Both the position numbers and the translations under genes were made by a program. From positions 1-64,000 of the IMG/VR virus record IMGVR_UViG_3300042304_001125: a DNA stretch of 64,000 nt; one strand, written 5' to 3'. Under the pieces are notes generated by a model. The model worked only from the letters and a program-made list of their open reading frames with translations. It had not been told where the DNA came from and did not search any database. Source of the stretch: a virus. Shown here piece after piece: positions 25,703-33,482 of the stretch. The number at the start of each line of letters is the position of its first letter. Within the stretch, counting starts at the first letter, position 1.

Positions 25703-26586
25703 TACTTCTTATGACTTGCGATTGCTTGACCGATCTTTACTCTTCTGTTTTTGATGTACTTGTCGGTTTTGGTATTCTTCTTACCGTCATTATCAACATC
25801 CTCATCTTCGTGGCCGACTGGGTCTAGTTTTTCTGTAACAGGCATTTCATCGCCTACTACTGCCTGATCCATTGCCGGTTCAGCTAGTTCGAACTCAAGG
25901 TAGTGCTTGGCACTGCTAACCATCGAAGATGCTTTTGTGACTTTAGACTGCCACCAGGCCGGAAAATCTACTTCTCCTTTACCTTCAAACTGATCAACCA
26001 TTTTGTAGAGCTCAAGAGCGTATTTAGCAATCTTGTAAAGCTCTGATTTGATCATATGCGGTTCGTCATCCTGGTGTCCTAGATCTAGGTCTTCCTCCAT
26101 TGGGGTGACTCTTGCACCAGCTTTTTCTAACTCTGCCTTCTGCTTAGGTGTTACCACATCCACTTCTGTTTCTCCAGTACGGCCGGTTATTTTGCTGACT
26201 TGTACTGTATTTTCAGCTAGTACTTCTTTAATAGCTTTTAAAATATCTTCTTTTTTCATCTTTCCTTTGTTTGGTACTACGAAGTATGCATCATCGCCGT
26301 AAGGTGATAACCCTTCTTTAAAAGGTCTTGGGCAAGGAGTTCCTTTAACGTGAGTGTGTCCGCATCTGCCGCAGTATGTAGCTTTTTTCTCGGTTACTTG
26401 CATAGGAGCCATGTCTAGGTCCTTGTGTGCATTATCAAAAATAATCCTTAAAAACTCAATGGTGTCTTTATCTTTCTTAAGATTAAAGTACTTATCTGAA
26501 AAAGCTGCTAGGATGTACTCCTCTACATCTGAATACTCTCTTGCAAGAGCATCCAAATCGCTCATAATACTTTCCTGTAGCTTCAT
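25702..26586 (-). CDS. Tagged unknown protein with zinc ribbon and EF-hand-like loop
   Basis: The product has 294 residues beginning MKLQESIMSDLDAL. A possible zinc-binding site, CGRCGHTHVKGTPCP, is at residues about 72-86. Near the C-terminus DVDNDGKKNTKTDKYIKNRR has the Asp spacing of an EF-hand or dockerin calcium loop. Similar D.DNDG...D.YI..RR tails occur in other T4-like marine phage proteins. The middle part is helical and acidic. It sits in the run of tagged genes. Function unknown. Confidence 0.65.
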   Translation of the reverse strand: MKLQESIMSDLDALAREYSDVEEYILAAFSDKYFNLKKDKDTIEFLRIIFDNAHKDLDMAPMQVTEKKATYCGRCGHTHVKGTPCPRPFKEGLSPYGDDAYFVVPNKGKMKKEDILKAIKEVLAENTVQVSKITGRTGETEVDVVTPKQKAELEKAGARVTPMEEDLDLGHQDDEPHMIKSELYKIAKYALELYKMVDQFEGKGEVDFPAWWQSKVTKASSMVSSAKHYLEFELAEPAMDQAVVGDEMPVTEKLDPVGHEDEDVDNDGKKNTKTDKYIKNRRVKIGQAIASHKK

Positions 26587-26587
26587 A

Positions 26588-26812
26588 TTACTTAGCTAAA
26601 AAAGCTCCTCCGGTTGAAAGTTTAATTTGTCTGATCTTTACTTCTAGGTTAAGACCAGCTGGTAGAGGTAGGTTTGCAACTGTACTACCGTCTGCAAATA
26701 CAGCAGATTCGATCACAGTGCTTGAAGATACTGAGGTAATTGCTCTCCAGCTACCTGATACTGGTGAAGTACCTGTTAGGTAATAGCCTCCGTTGAAAGT
26801 TACTTTAGACAT
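26588..26812 (-). CDS. Small beta-rich virion protein candidate
   Basis: The product has 74 residues: MSKVTFNGGYYLTGTSPVSGSW, then VSSSTVIESAVFADGS, ending STGGAFLAK. It has its own late-type box 16 bases upstream, which is unusual for so short a gene and suggests strong late expression, for example as a head decoration or fibre-tip protein. No family recognised. Confidence 0.62.
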   Translation of the reverse strand: MSKVTFNGGYYLTGTSPVSGSWRAITSVSSSTVIESAVFADGSTVANLPLPAGLNLEVKIRQIKLSTGGAFLAK

Positions 26813-26828
26813 GGCAAGGTTTTTTCTT

Positions 26829-26837
26829 TATAAATAG
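26829..26837 (-). promoter_or_regulatory. Late-type promoter box
   Basis: CTATTTATA followed by AAGAAAAAACC on the coding strand, 16 bases before the 74-residue gene. Confidence 0.55.
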
Positions 26838-26838
26838 A

Positions 26839-27051
26839 TCACTGACAGTGATAGTTAAGGTACCTCTGCAGGGCTTTAGCATATGTAGTACCTTTATCTT
26901 TAAGTTTTCCTCTAGCCGCTCTTACTTTAGAGCATGAAAGCTTACCTAACCTCTTTTTGAGAATGCCAGGATTCATAGGATCGTGAATTCCTTCTGTTAG
27001 CACTTCTGCTGCTAGCTCTTGAATCAAGTTCTGGAATTCAGATTTTTTCAT
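26839..27051 (-). CDS. Tagged small basic protein
   Basis: The product has 70 residues. MKKSEFQNLIQELAAEVLTE-G is a tag with an LTE site. The rest is basic (KKRLGKLSCSKVRAARGKLK) and ends YLNYHCQ. It closely parallels the 72-residue tagged protein at 18717-18935 (MKKSEF...L.QEL), so both may be DNA-associated internal proteins. The stop overlaps the promoter region of the next gene. Confidence 0.65.
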   Translation of the reverse strand: MKKSEFQNLIQELAAEVLTEGIHDPMNPGILKKRLGKLSCSKVRAARGKLKDKGTTYAKALQRYLNYHCQ

Positions 27052-27464
27052 TACTCCTTATCTTTGATCGGGCCTCCGATCACCCAGGCGTCACAGGTTC
27101 TAGCAGCTGCACACTTGAACTTTAAAAAGCGGCAGTAACCAAGCTGACCGGCATCAATAACATCGTAAGGATCTTCCGAACCCATGTCTGATCCGATGCC
27201 CTTAGCGATACAGTCTAAAGTCTTAGAAGTAATATCGAAGGCAGCACAAGTACCGCACACCATATTCTTAAGCTCTTCAGCCGTATCGACCTGCCACATA
27301 TCCATTTTCTTCTTCCAGAATTTTTCGTTCTTCTGGGAAGGGTCAGCAGGGCCGTATCCGTATTCGTCAATGGCTTTCTGTCTGTTCTCAAGATTGAGAT
27401 CGATGTTTTGGGTGGCAGGAGGACATTTAACCTCTGCTTCGCTGATGAGTTTACTTAGCTTCAT
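27051..27464 (-). CDS. Tagged Cys-rich protein (metal or Fe-S binding candidate)
   Basis: The product has 137 residues. The tag MKLSKLISE-A precedes KCPPATQNIDLNLENRQKAIDEYGYGP. Cysteines follow in CGTCAAFD, LDCIAKG, LGYCRFLKFKC and RTCDAW, and the C-terminus is VIGGPI. This Cys pattern is conserved in hypothetical proteins of T4-like marine phages. The number and spacing suggest a metal or Fe-S site. Its function is not known; the tag suggests transport inside the capsid. Confidence 0.7.
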   Translation of the reverse strand: MKLSKLISEAEVKCPPATQNIDLNLENRQKAIDEYGYGPADPSQKNEKFWKKKMDMWQVDTAEELKNMVCGTCAAFDITSKTLDCIAKGIGSDMGSEDPYDVIDAGQLGYCRFLKFKCAAARTCDAWVIGGPIKDKE

Positions 27465-27672
27465 CTTGCTTAACGATTTGATCGTAATGATCCATTGTTA
27501 GAGTTTCACCCTCTACAGAGAGTCTGATAGCGTTATCGGCCATAAAGTGTAGATCTACGTCTGCCTGGGCGTCTTCTCTGGCGTACTCTAGAAGTCTGAT
27601 GAATAAGGGAATATCAAAAGTAACTTTATCTTCCGGGTTGTTCTCTTCTAAGAGGAGGTCTATTAGTTTCAT
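27451..27672 (-). CDS. Tagged small acidic protein
   Basis: The product has 73 residues beginning MKLIDLLLEE-N, then VTFDIPLFIRLLEYAREDAQADVDLHFM. It looks like one short helical domain behind the tag. It overlaps the Cys-rich gene by 14 bases and the next gene by 4. Function unknown. Confidence 0.65.
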   Translation of the reverse strand: MKLIDLLLEENNPEDKVTFDIPLFIRLLEYAREDAQADVDLHFMADNAIRLSVEGETLTMDHYDQIVKQDEAK

Positions 27673-27842
27673 TTCTTTTCTTTTTTAAGAATCTCTCTTC
27701 CAGCCTTAACAGCATCTTTGAAAGCTTTACTGTTTGGGTGAGAAGGTTTCTCTCCTCTAGCTTTTTGTGCACGGATATTAGCCCATAGTCCGGGCTTCTC
27801 CTTGATTACCTCTAGGAGTAGCTCTCGCATAAAAGCGTGCAT
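27669..27842 (-). CDS. Tagged small basic protein, 57 residues
   Basis: I chose the ATG at 27842 (MHAFMRELLLEVIKE-K) over a GTG at 27866. The ATG lies 7 bases after the upstream stop and puts the (L/I)xE tag at the very N-terminus. The remainder (NIRAQKARGEKPSHPNSKAFKDAVKAGREI) is basic, with a KARGE..SHP.S.AFK pattern. Internal virion peptide by inference. Confidence 0.6.
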   Translation of the reverse strand: MHAFMRELLLEVIKEKPGLWANIRAQKARGEKPSHPNSKAFKDAVKAGREILKKEKK

Positions 27843-27849
27843 AGCAGAT

Positions 27850-27993
27850 TTACTTACCTTGGCCACGGTACTTCTTGGTGTAGTTCTTGCTAGTTTTTAG
27901 AACTGAAGTCTTAGTCTTAGAATGTACCCCCGGTCTGCTGACCTTCGGCCTGTCCTGGAATGTTGAGACCGCTTGAGACTTGATCTTAGCCAT
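27850..27993 (-). CDS. Small basic protein, 47 residues
   Basis: The reading frame MAKIKSQAVSTF...RPGVHSKTKTSVLKTSKNYTKKYRGQGK ends in KNYTKKYRGQG, a terminus I recognise from short basic proteins of other T4-like marine phages. The ATG overlaps the stop of the 99-residue gene as TAATG. Role unknown. Confidence 0.7.
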   Translation of the reverse strand: MAKIKSQAVSTFQDRPKVSRPGVHSKTKTSVLKTSKNYTKKYRGQGK

Positions 27994-28292
27994 TACTTGA
28001 CTTTGACTACGTCTGCTTTAAGGACTTTAACTCTTTTTCCGTCGATGATTGCAACGGCCTTCTTTCCTAGGTTAGAGACGTATTTCTCAATCTTTTTTCC
28101 CTGGTAGTATTCTCCTGGAGCTAATGTCTCAGCTTTCTTCTCTGCTTTAGGAGCAGGGGTTGCTACTGGTGCTTCGATAACTACTGGCTCTTCAACTACT
28201 GCTACTTCTTCAACTACCAGAGTCTCTTCTGGAGTTACTTCAGCTACTACTTCGTCGATAATCTCGTTATCAGTTTGCTTTTTCTTTGCCAT
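27993..28292 (-). CDS. Unknown protein with Val/Glu/Ala-rich linker
   Basis: The product has 99 residues. A Lys-rich start (MAKKKQTDNE) is followed by an acidic, probably disordered VVEEVAVVEEPVV region, then a basic C-terminal domain (GEYYQGKKIEKYVSNLGKKAVAIIDGKRVKVLK) with a small beta fold like a KOW or SH3 barrel. It overlaps the cupin gene by 23 bases. Function unknown. Confidence 0.65.
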   Translation of the reverse strand: MAKKKQTDNEIIDEVVAEVTPEETLVVEEVAVVEEPVVIEAPVATPAPKAEKKAETLAPGEYYQGKKIEKYVSNLGKKAVAIIDGKRVKVLKADVVKVK

Positions 28293-28587
28293 GTTTAAAA
28301 ATTTTTATAAGTAAATGACCGGAACCTTTAATGACACGATGCCAATCGTGCCTTTGTATAAATAGCTTATCTCCCGGCCAGAGCAGGATCGGGAGTTGAT
28401 CGTCAAATTGTATGTGCCATTCATAACCGCATTCCAGTATATGAATCTCGCGATCCTCATCGTCTCTATGCCAGTACAGCTCTTGAATATCGATATCGCT
28501 ATCAAACTTTCGAATGACGTAATGTTCGCCATTCTCATCGATTCCGCTTTCTAGATCGATGTACGGACGATCACCAGAATCCTCCAA
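28270..28587 (-). CDS. Cupin-like protein
   Basis: The product has 105 residues, one cupin domain. WHRDDEDREIHILE is followed by a core strand pair, LPILLWPGDKLFIQRHDWHRVIKGSGHLLIKIFK. The motifs WHRDDEDR, PGD and WHR.IKG.G are shared with small cupin proteins of other T4-like marine phages. Conserved His residues could bind a metal, but no substrate is evident. It overlaps the 309-residue gene by 17 bases. Confidence 0.78.
   Translation of the reverse strand: MEDSGDRPYIDLESGIDENGEHYVIRKFDSDIDIQELYWHRDDEDREIHILECGYEWHIQFDDQLPILLWPGDKLFIQRHDWHRVIKGSGHLLIKIFKHGKEKAN
28357..28365 (-). promoter_or_regulatory. Possible late-type box inside the cupin gene
   Basis: CTATTTATA occurs on the coding strand 64 bases before the 99-residue gene start. 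Since it lies in coding sequence it may be chance. Confidence 0.25.
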
Positions 28588-29500
28588 AGCTTGATTTGAG
28601 TCCGATAAGCTTGGCGTACCTTGGTAGTCTGCAAGACCAGTACCCGGGCTTGGTTTTGTCGTTTTTAGTAGCGCAGTTATGACGGCTGGCGAAGTTCCGG
28701 CGTGCTTCAGGATTGTTGATCTTGGCAGTCAGTCCTGTAGTACCTCCGAAGTTGACTTTGATGATCTTTCCTGTCTTAGGGTTACGAGTATAAACGTAGA
28801 ATTTCTTAGGTCCTCCTCTTTTGGGTTTGTTTAGAGCTACTTCTGATCCACGGTACTTAGCCTCTGCTAGAGCCTCGCTTGTGATATCAACTACCCAGAT
28901 GTCCGGGTCTGTATCCTTGCCTGAAGAAATGAGGCTATGTAGGATATCTTCTCCTACTACGATTTCGTATTTTACTTGACCGGCTTCCTGGTACTTAAGC
29001 ACTACTGGCATCTGGATTTGATCGTCGTCTGAAAAAGTAACTGTTTCTTCTCCTGATAGATCAGCCATCACTGGATCGATGTCTGTGTATTTGGCTGTAT
29101 ATCCAAATCCTCCGGCTGCTTTTGAGATGTCGGAAAGCTTCTTCCACTGCTCCTCACCCATCTTCTGGATCTGAGGATTGGTAGAGGCTTGCTGCCAGGT
29201 TGCTTCTGCATCCGGAATTATAAAGCTAATTTCTCCAATCATTGGGAAATCTAAAGGTACTTGCTTGCCTTCAAACTCTGCGTACTCTCCTACCTCGGTT
29301 TCAAATAGAAGTTCCATATCTTCTAGGCAGAGGCACCGTAGTAGACCTTCATTCATAAGAAGACGTGCCTGACGGATGGTAGTAAAGTATTGTTCTGATC
29401 CTGGACGGTAGATGTTCTCGTATAAGGGAGTACCGGTCTGCAAATGGTAGCGAAGACCTTCTGTTAATACCGCAGTAACTTTTGACTCAGTTAAAAGCAT
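28571..29500 (-). CDS. Tagged protein with conserved T4-like C-terminal domain
   Basis: The product has 309 residues. The start MLLTE-SKVTAVLTE-G contains two LTE sites. Residues 90-230 are unrecognised. The C-terminal 80 residues (GGPKKFYVYTRNPKTGKIIKVNFG...RRNFASRHNCATKNDKTKPGYWSCRLPR) match a domain frequent at the end of T4-like marine phage head proteins, marked by KVNFG, FR.RHNC and YWSC. It has its own late-type box 11 bases upstream. Probable internal head protein. Confidence 0.7.
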   Translation of the reverse strand: MLLTESKVTAVLTEGLRYHLQTGTPLYENIYRPGSEQYFTTIRQARLLMNEGLLRCLCLEDMELLFETEVGEYAEFEGKQVPLDFPMIGEISFIIPDAEATWQQASTNPQIQKMGEEQWKKLSDISKAAGGFGYTAKYTDIDPVMADLSGEETVTFSDDDQIQMPVVLKYQEAGQVKYEIVVGEDILHSLISSGKDTDPDIWVVDITSEALAEAKYRGSEVALNKPKRGGPKKFYVYTRNPKTGKIIKVNFGGTTGLTAKINNPEARRNFASRHNCATKNDKTKPGYWSCRLPRYAKLIGLKSSFGGFW

Positions 29501-29511
29501 TGGAGTTTCTT

Positions 29512-29520
29512 TATAAATAG
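29512..29520 (-). promoter_or_regulatory. Late-type promoter box
   Basis: CTATTTATA followed by AAGAAACTCCA on the coding strand, 11 bases before the 309-residue gene. Confidence 0.55.
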
Positions 29521-30093
29521 TTACTCCAGGTGCTTCTTAAGGTGCTGTAGGTACTCGTTGACGTTCTTCGTAATTTCGGCTTTCTGCTTGGCAGAATTAT
29601 TATTCCAATCTTCTATCGTTCCGTCTTCGGTTACAAAAGTCATAGATTCGTTAATCTGCTCTTGAACCCATTGCTCAAGTCCTTGTGCCCAGGCCTGCAT
29701 GTTGCCCTGCATCATCTGCTTTTCATACTCCTTGTAGAGGCCGGCTCTACGTAGACCGGCTTCCATATCAACGGTACAGTCAAAGCAGAAGCCATGGATT
29801 TTGTACATCTTCTTGGCTAGGTGATGATTCATTGAACCACCGCAGGAAGGACAAGTTAACGGTATTTGAGTTAGCTTTTTAGCAGCATCTAACTTGGTAA
29901 CATTTTGTTTAAGACCGTTTTTAATGGTCCATGCTCTACCATCTTCTTCCCAGACGTCACCTTCGCTATGCTTTTCTTTCGCTTTCTCGTACCCGGAACC
30001 AACCATGGTACGGGATGTAAAGTTTTTAGAAATAATGTTTCGGGCCCGATTTACAGCCCTTTCATCAAATTCTTTCTTCAGATGGCTTGACAT
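29521..30093 (-). CDS. Zinc-finger protein, unknown
   Basis: The product has 190 residues. CPSCGG at residues about 84-89 and CFDC at about 104-107 form a four-Cys zinc site. Before it, GDVWEEDGRAWTIKNGLKQNVTKLD is a conserved segment of T4-like phage hypotheticals, and KMYKIHGFCFDCTVDMEAGLRRAG follows the same family. No enzymatic motif. It overlaps the HAD phosphatase gene by 29 bases. Confidence 0.68.
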   Translation of the reverse strand: MSSHLKKEFDERAVNRARNIISKNFTSRTMVGSGYEKAKEKHSEGDVWEEDGRAWTIKNGLKQNVTKLDAAKKLTQIPLTCPSCGGSMNHHLAKKMYKIHGFCFDCTVDMEAGLRRAGLYKEYEKQMMQGNMQAWAQGLEQWVQEQINESMTFVTEDGTIEDWNNNSAKQKAEITKNVNEYLQHLKKHLE

Positions 30094-30625
30094 AACCTAA
30101 CTTTTCTAATCTTATAATAACGTTGGATGGGTCTCCGTTTTCTGGATGGTAGATTCCTACACCTCCTGCATCTATCCATCTCTGAATGGTATCTTCCCTA
30201 TCGTCGATTAGGATATCATCGGGTCCTGTACACTCTAGATGCTTTTCTTTAGCCGGACGGAAGATGATCGGAGGAATAGGTTCTAATTCCCTATTTGCCC
30301 ATTCTACCTTACCGTCTCTTGAAGACTGTTCTTCAGAGGGGGCAGTTAAGAGAGTTGGGTTAAAATCTCTAATGTGTTCCCATAGCTGTAGGCCGTGCGG
30401 GGTCCATTCCATTCCTTCCCAAAAGATCTGACCGATAGGTGCAATGACGCTCCAGAAGCCTCCGTCACCTTTTTTCTCCTTGTACTCGTTTGGATGCATA
30501 CCGAAGTAATGGTCAAAGCGGCCTACAAAATCCGTAAGCACGCCATCCATATCACAGAATAGTTTGCCTTTTGGTTTTGGATTTTGCTCCTCTTCAGTAA
30601 GTAGTAAGTCAGCTAACTTGCCCAT
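30065..30625 (-). CDS. Tagged HAD-family phosphatase (nucleotidase-like)
   Basis: The product has 186 residues. After the tag MGKLADLLLTE-E the HAD motif I reads LFCDMDGVLTDF with D25 as nucleophile and D27 as acid/base. Motif III/IV is represented by DDILIDDREDTIQRW. The overall layout resembles 5'(3')-deoxyribonucleotidases and related phage HAD proteins. It would remove phosphate from nucleotides or similar substrates. If the tag is cut by gp21 the enzyme travels inside the capsid. It follows the 951-residue gene by one base. Confidence 0.78.
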   Translation of the reverse strand: MGKLADLLLTEEEQNPKPKGKLFCDMDGVLTDFVGRFDHYFGMHPNEYKEKKGDGGFWSVIAPIGQIFWEGMEWTPHGLQLWEHIRDFNPTLLTAPSEEQSSRDGKVEWANRELEPIPPIIFRPAKEKHLECTGPDDILIDDREDTIQRWIDAGGVGIYHPENGDPSNVIIRLEKLGYVKPSEERI

Positions 30626-30626
30626 T

Positions 30627-33482
30627 TTATTTTAAGTTTGGAATACCTCCGATTTGGGGAATTCTGCTCTTCCAAAGATCGTAAATTTTTTGCTTATTTG
30701 CAACTGTTATAATTTCACCCTGTACTAGGTCTTCTAGGTACTGGTCAACGGTTGACTGGAAGTCTTTCTTCTCGTACTTTGACTTTGTATGCAAGCCCTG
30801 GATGTTAGCATCTACTTCTTTAGGAAGCATGTAATACTTGTACCATATCTCCGGGTTCTGACGAATAGCTCTTCTTCTAGCTTCGTCCTTTCTCATCCAC
30901 TTATCCGGGCGAACTTCTACCCCGGATTGGGTTAGGTGTTCGGTTTCGTGACGAATAAGATCGGTTAAGATTGGTTGGATTTGTTGAAGCATATTAGTCC
31001 CGTCAGCCGGATTAAAAGCTAGTATGATATCGATTTCTCCTTCATCGGAACCGGCTTCACCGTCGATGTGGAATTTGCCCGGTGCTACTTGGTCGGTTTG
31101 AGCAAATTTTAAACTTACCCCTACATTTACCGGCTTGCCGTCTTCTGTCTTAGTTCCTTTCTCGCTTTTGCTTGTAAACTCTCCCAGGTATGCTGATTGA
31201 TATTCGTTGTAAAGCATAGCTCCTAAAGGAGACATTCCGTATTTTTCAGCAAACTCTAAATCCTTTTTAGTAGGCTCTCTTTTGGTCTTAACGTTATATC
31301 CTTTTAGCTTTTTACCACTAATTAAGACATTAAGAGCATCGTTAACAGCTCTTCTAACGTCAGCAACGATTGAACGGTATTTGGTACCTTCTTCCAGGCT
31401 ATCTTCCTTCTTAATCGAATCTTCGTACTCTCTCATGAGCATGCTACCAAGGAAATGAGCTTCCTTTTCAATATCATTTAATGTAGAATCTTCCTGGGTG
31501 TTGGTAGTAGTAAAAGCTGGTAGACGATCTTCTAGGTTCTGCATGTGATGAATCATCTCATGGCAGAATGAACGCAGTACATCTTTAGGGTGACGTCCTG
31601 TTACATACAGCACGACTTCTTTCTTAGTAGGATCGTAGTAAGCAGTCCTACCAAAAACGTTAGCAGCGTTTTCTTCATCTTCTCTAGTTTTGATCTCCGG
31701 CAGCGGTAATACCGTCATACCCTTCTTAATCATATGCTCTAGAATACCAGCGATATAAGGTACGTAGTTGATAGCTGCTGCAGTATCCTGGTATTCGTCG
31801 ATAGGTTTCTGCTCGGGAGTGTAGTCAGCTGGTCCCATCGGTAGAGCTTTGTTGTAGTACATCGGGGTAATAACGATCGATTGACCGTTAAAGTCTACGA
31901 TCACATCGTCCGGGGCAAGCTTCTGGAAGTATGCGGTAAGGTTTTGCATTTTCTGACGAATCTCAGAAGGTACTACGGCAATCGGTGCCATGGGAGTTCC
32001 CATGGTTACTTCAGAAGTTTCTTCTTCTTTCTTTTCTGCTTTTTCTTTTGTACCTTCTCCTAGGAAGCTGTTGAATACATCGTCGATGGCTTCTGCCATT
32101 TTGTACTCTGGGGTTGCTTTTAGGATTCCTAGTACTGTTTTTTTATCGTCTGCTGAAAGTTCTTCAGGCATCCATTGACCTGCTTTTAGGTAGTCCATAT
32201 CTGTTCTAATTGTAGTAGCAGATAGCTTTTCTTCGTTGATCGTTGACACAATTTTTAATTTTGCTCTATCGTAGAGATTATCCTTATTGAGCTGTAGAGC
32301 TTTAAACTTAGCTAGATCTGCCGGGTCAGTAGAGGAACCTACTAAGTAGTCTTGTTTTTTGTTAGCTTCGATTTCCTGGTAGATTGAAAGGATAGGGGTG
32401 ACCGGTGCTATTTCAATTTCAGTGGGCACACCTAAATACTTGGCATAGATCCCCCAGATATCTTTTGACTGCTGAGCTGTAATTATTTCTCCTTTTCTGA
32501 TTGTACCACCGATGTAGATCTTAATTGAATCTACGTCCTTGGCTAGCTCTTTAGCGATGTGGAAGTGACCGCGGTGAGGGGGTTTGAATCCACCTCCGTA
32601 AAGTCCGATGGTGCTTTCTTCTCCTTCTGTTAGAGTTTGAGCAACTTGTGACAAAGCCTTCTCTTTATTATCTCCTTTAGGAGTACCTACTTCACCGGAT
32701 TTAACCGATACCATCGAGCGGAAGATTCCTGCTACGCGGTTCTTACTTCTAGGATTGGTAAGCGATCTTGTTATCTGGTCTAAAAGCTTTTCAAAGGGCT
32801 GATTAAGATCAAAATCCTTTAATAGGTTCTGTACGTCAGACCAGTTATTTGATTTCCAGATTTCCTCTCTAGCTACTTCTTTAAAGTTGTCTAGGGTTAC
32901 TTTTCTGAGAGTTAGATTTACGCTAGAAAGGTTAAATTCGTATTCCTGATTTGCTTCTAAGGGGGGTAGATTTTTAATTCCCATACGGGCGAATACTTCG
33001 GCCGGCTTCTGCTCTACTAATGCAGTCTTAACTAGTCCTAAGATTAGACCCTGCACTTCGGCAGGTAGGTCTAAAAACGAGTTCTTAAACTGGTGTTCGG
33101 TTTCAGAAAGAGAAACCATAACATCAACTTGAATAGTTTCGCCCGGTGCTCCTTTGATTGGGTAGAGTACCGAGATAATCTCTCCGGAGTTATAAAATTT
33201 CTTACCTTTATACCGATCGCTTTGGAAGGGCATAATTAGAGAGTCTGGCATCTTAGATACCGTGTCGATGATTGCTTGCTTGGCAAGCTTCTTATCACCG
33301 TATTCAAAGGTACTAATAACGTCTAAGTCTCCGAAGTCGGCTTTAGTGCCAGCTTTAACGCTTCCAGATAGACTTGCAGCTTTGTAACCAGGGATTTTCT
33401 TGAGAACTTTATTCTCAAAATCATTAAACGTATCTTGGACGTCTTGCTTTTTAATTCTATTTCCTCCGGCTACACCGCTCAT
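30627..33482 (-). CDS. Multidomain nucleotidyltransferase / NMNAT-like / zinc-peptidase-like protein
   Basis: The protein has 951 residues. Domain 1 (about 15-130) is a Pol-beta-type nucleotidyltransferase: LSGSVKAGTKADFGDLDVI with the third Asp in IQVDVMVS. Domain 2 (about 290-460) is an NMN-adenylyltransferase-like fold: LYGGGFKPPHRGHFHIAK at 294-311 and SATTIR at 421-426, the GH and ISSTxxR motifs. Domain 3 (about 510-690) has HEMIHH at 641-646 with a downstream EKEAH, a gluzincin-like zinc site. Domain 4 (about 700-951) has a second HETEH at 845-849. LTE-G, LGE-G and LEE-G occur at residues 284-287, 474-477 and 696-699, between the domains. NAD or nucleotide metabolism plus proteolysis is inferred. 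Confidence 0.8.
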   Translation of the reverse strand: MSGVAGGNRIKKQDVQDTFNDFENKVLKKIPGYKAASLSGSVKAGTKADFGDLDVISTFEYGDKKLAKQAIIDTVSKMPDSLIMPFQSDRYKGKKFYNSGEIISVLYPIKGAPGETIQVDVMVSLSETEHQFKNSFLDLPAEVQGLILGLVKTALVEQKPAEVFARMGIKNLPPLEANQEYEFNLSSVNLTLRKVTLDNFKEVAREEIWKSNNWSDVQNLLKDFDLNQPFEKLLDQITRSLTNPRSKNRVAGIFRSMVSVKSGEVGTPKGDNKEKALSQVAQTLTEGEESTIGLYGGGFKPPHRGHFHIAKELAKDVDSIKIYIGGTIRKGEIITAQQSKDIWGIYAKYLGVPTEIEIAPVTPILSIYQEIEANKKQDYLVGSSTDPADLAKFKALQLNKDNLYDRAKLKIVSTINEEKLSATTIRTDMDYLKAGQWMPEELSADDKKTVLGILKATPEYKMAEAIDDVFNSFLGEGTKEKAEKKEEETSEVTMGTPMAPIAVVPSEIRQKMQNLTAYFQKLAPDDVIVDFNGQSIVITPMYYNKALPMGPADYTPEQKPIDEYQDTAAAINYVPYIAGILEHMIKKGMTVLPLPEIKTREDEENAANVFGRTAYYDPTKKEVVLYVTGRHPKDVLRSFCHEMIHHMQNLEDRLPAFTTTNTQEDSTLNDIEKEAHFLGSMLMREYEDSIKKEDSLEEGTKYRSIVADVRRAVNDALNVLISGKKLKGYNVKTKREPTKKDLEFAEKYGMSPLGAMLYNEYQSAYLGEFTSKSEKGTKTEDGKPVNVGVSLKFAQTDQVAPGKFHIDGEAGSDEGEIDIILAFNPADGTNMLQQIQPILTDLIRHETEHLTQSGVEVRPDKWMRKDEARRRAIRQNPEIWYKYYMLPKEVDANIQGLHTKSKYEKKDFQSTVDQYLEDLVQGEIITVANKQKIYDLWKSRIPQIGGIPNLK

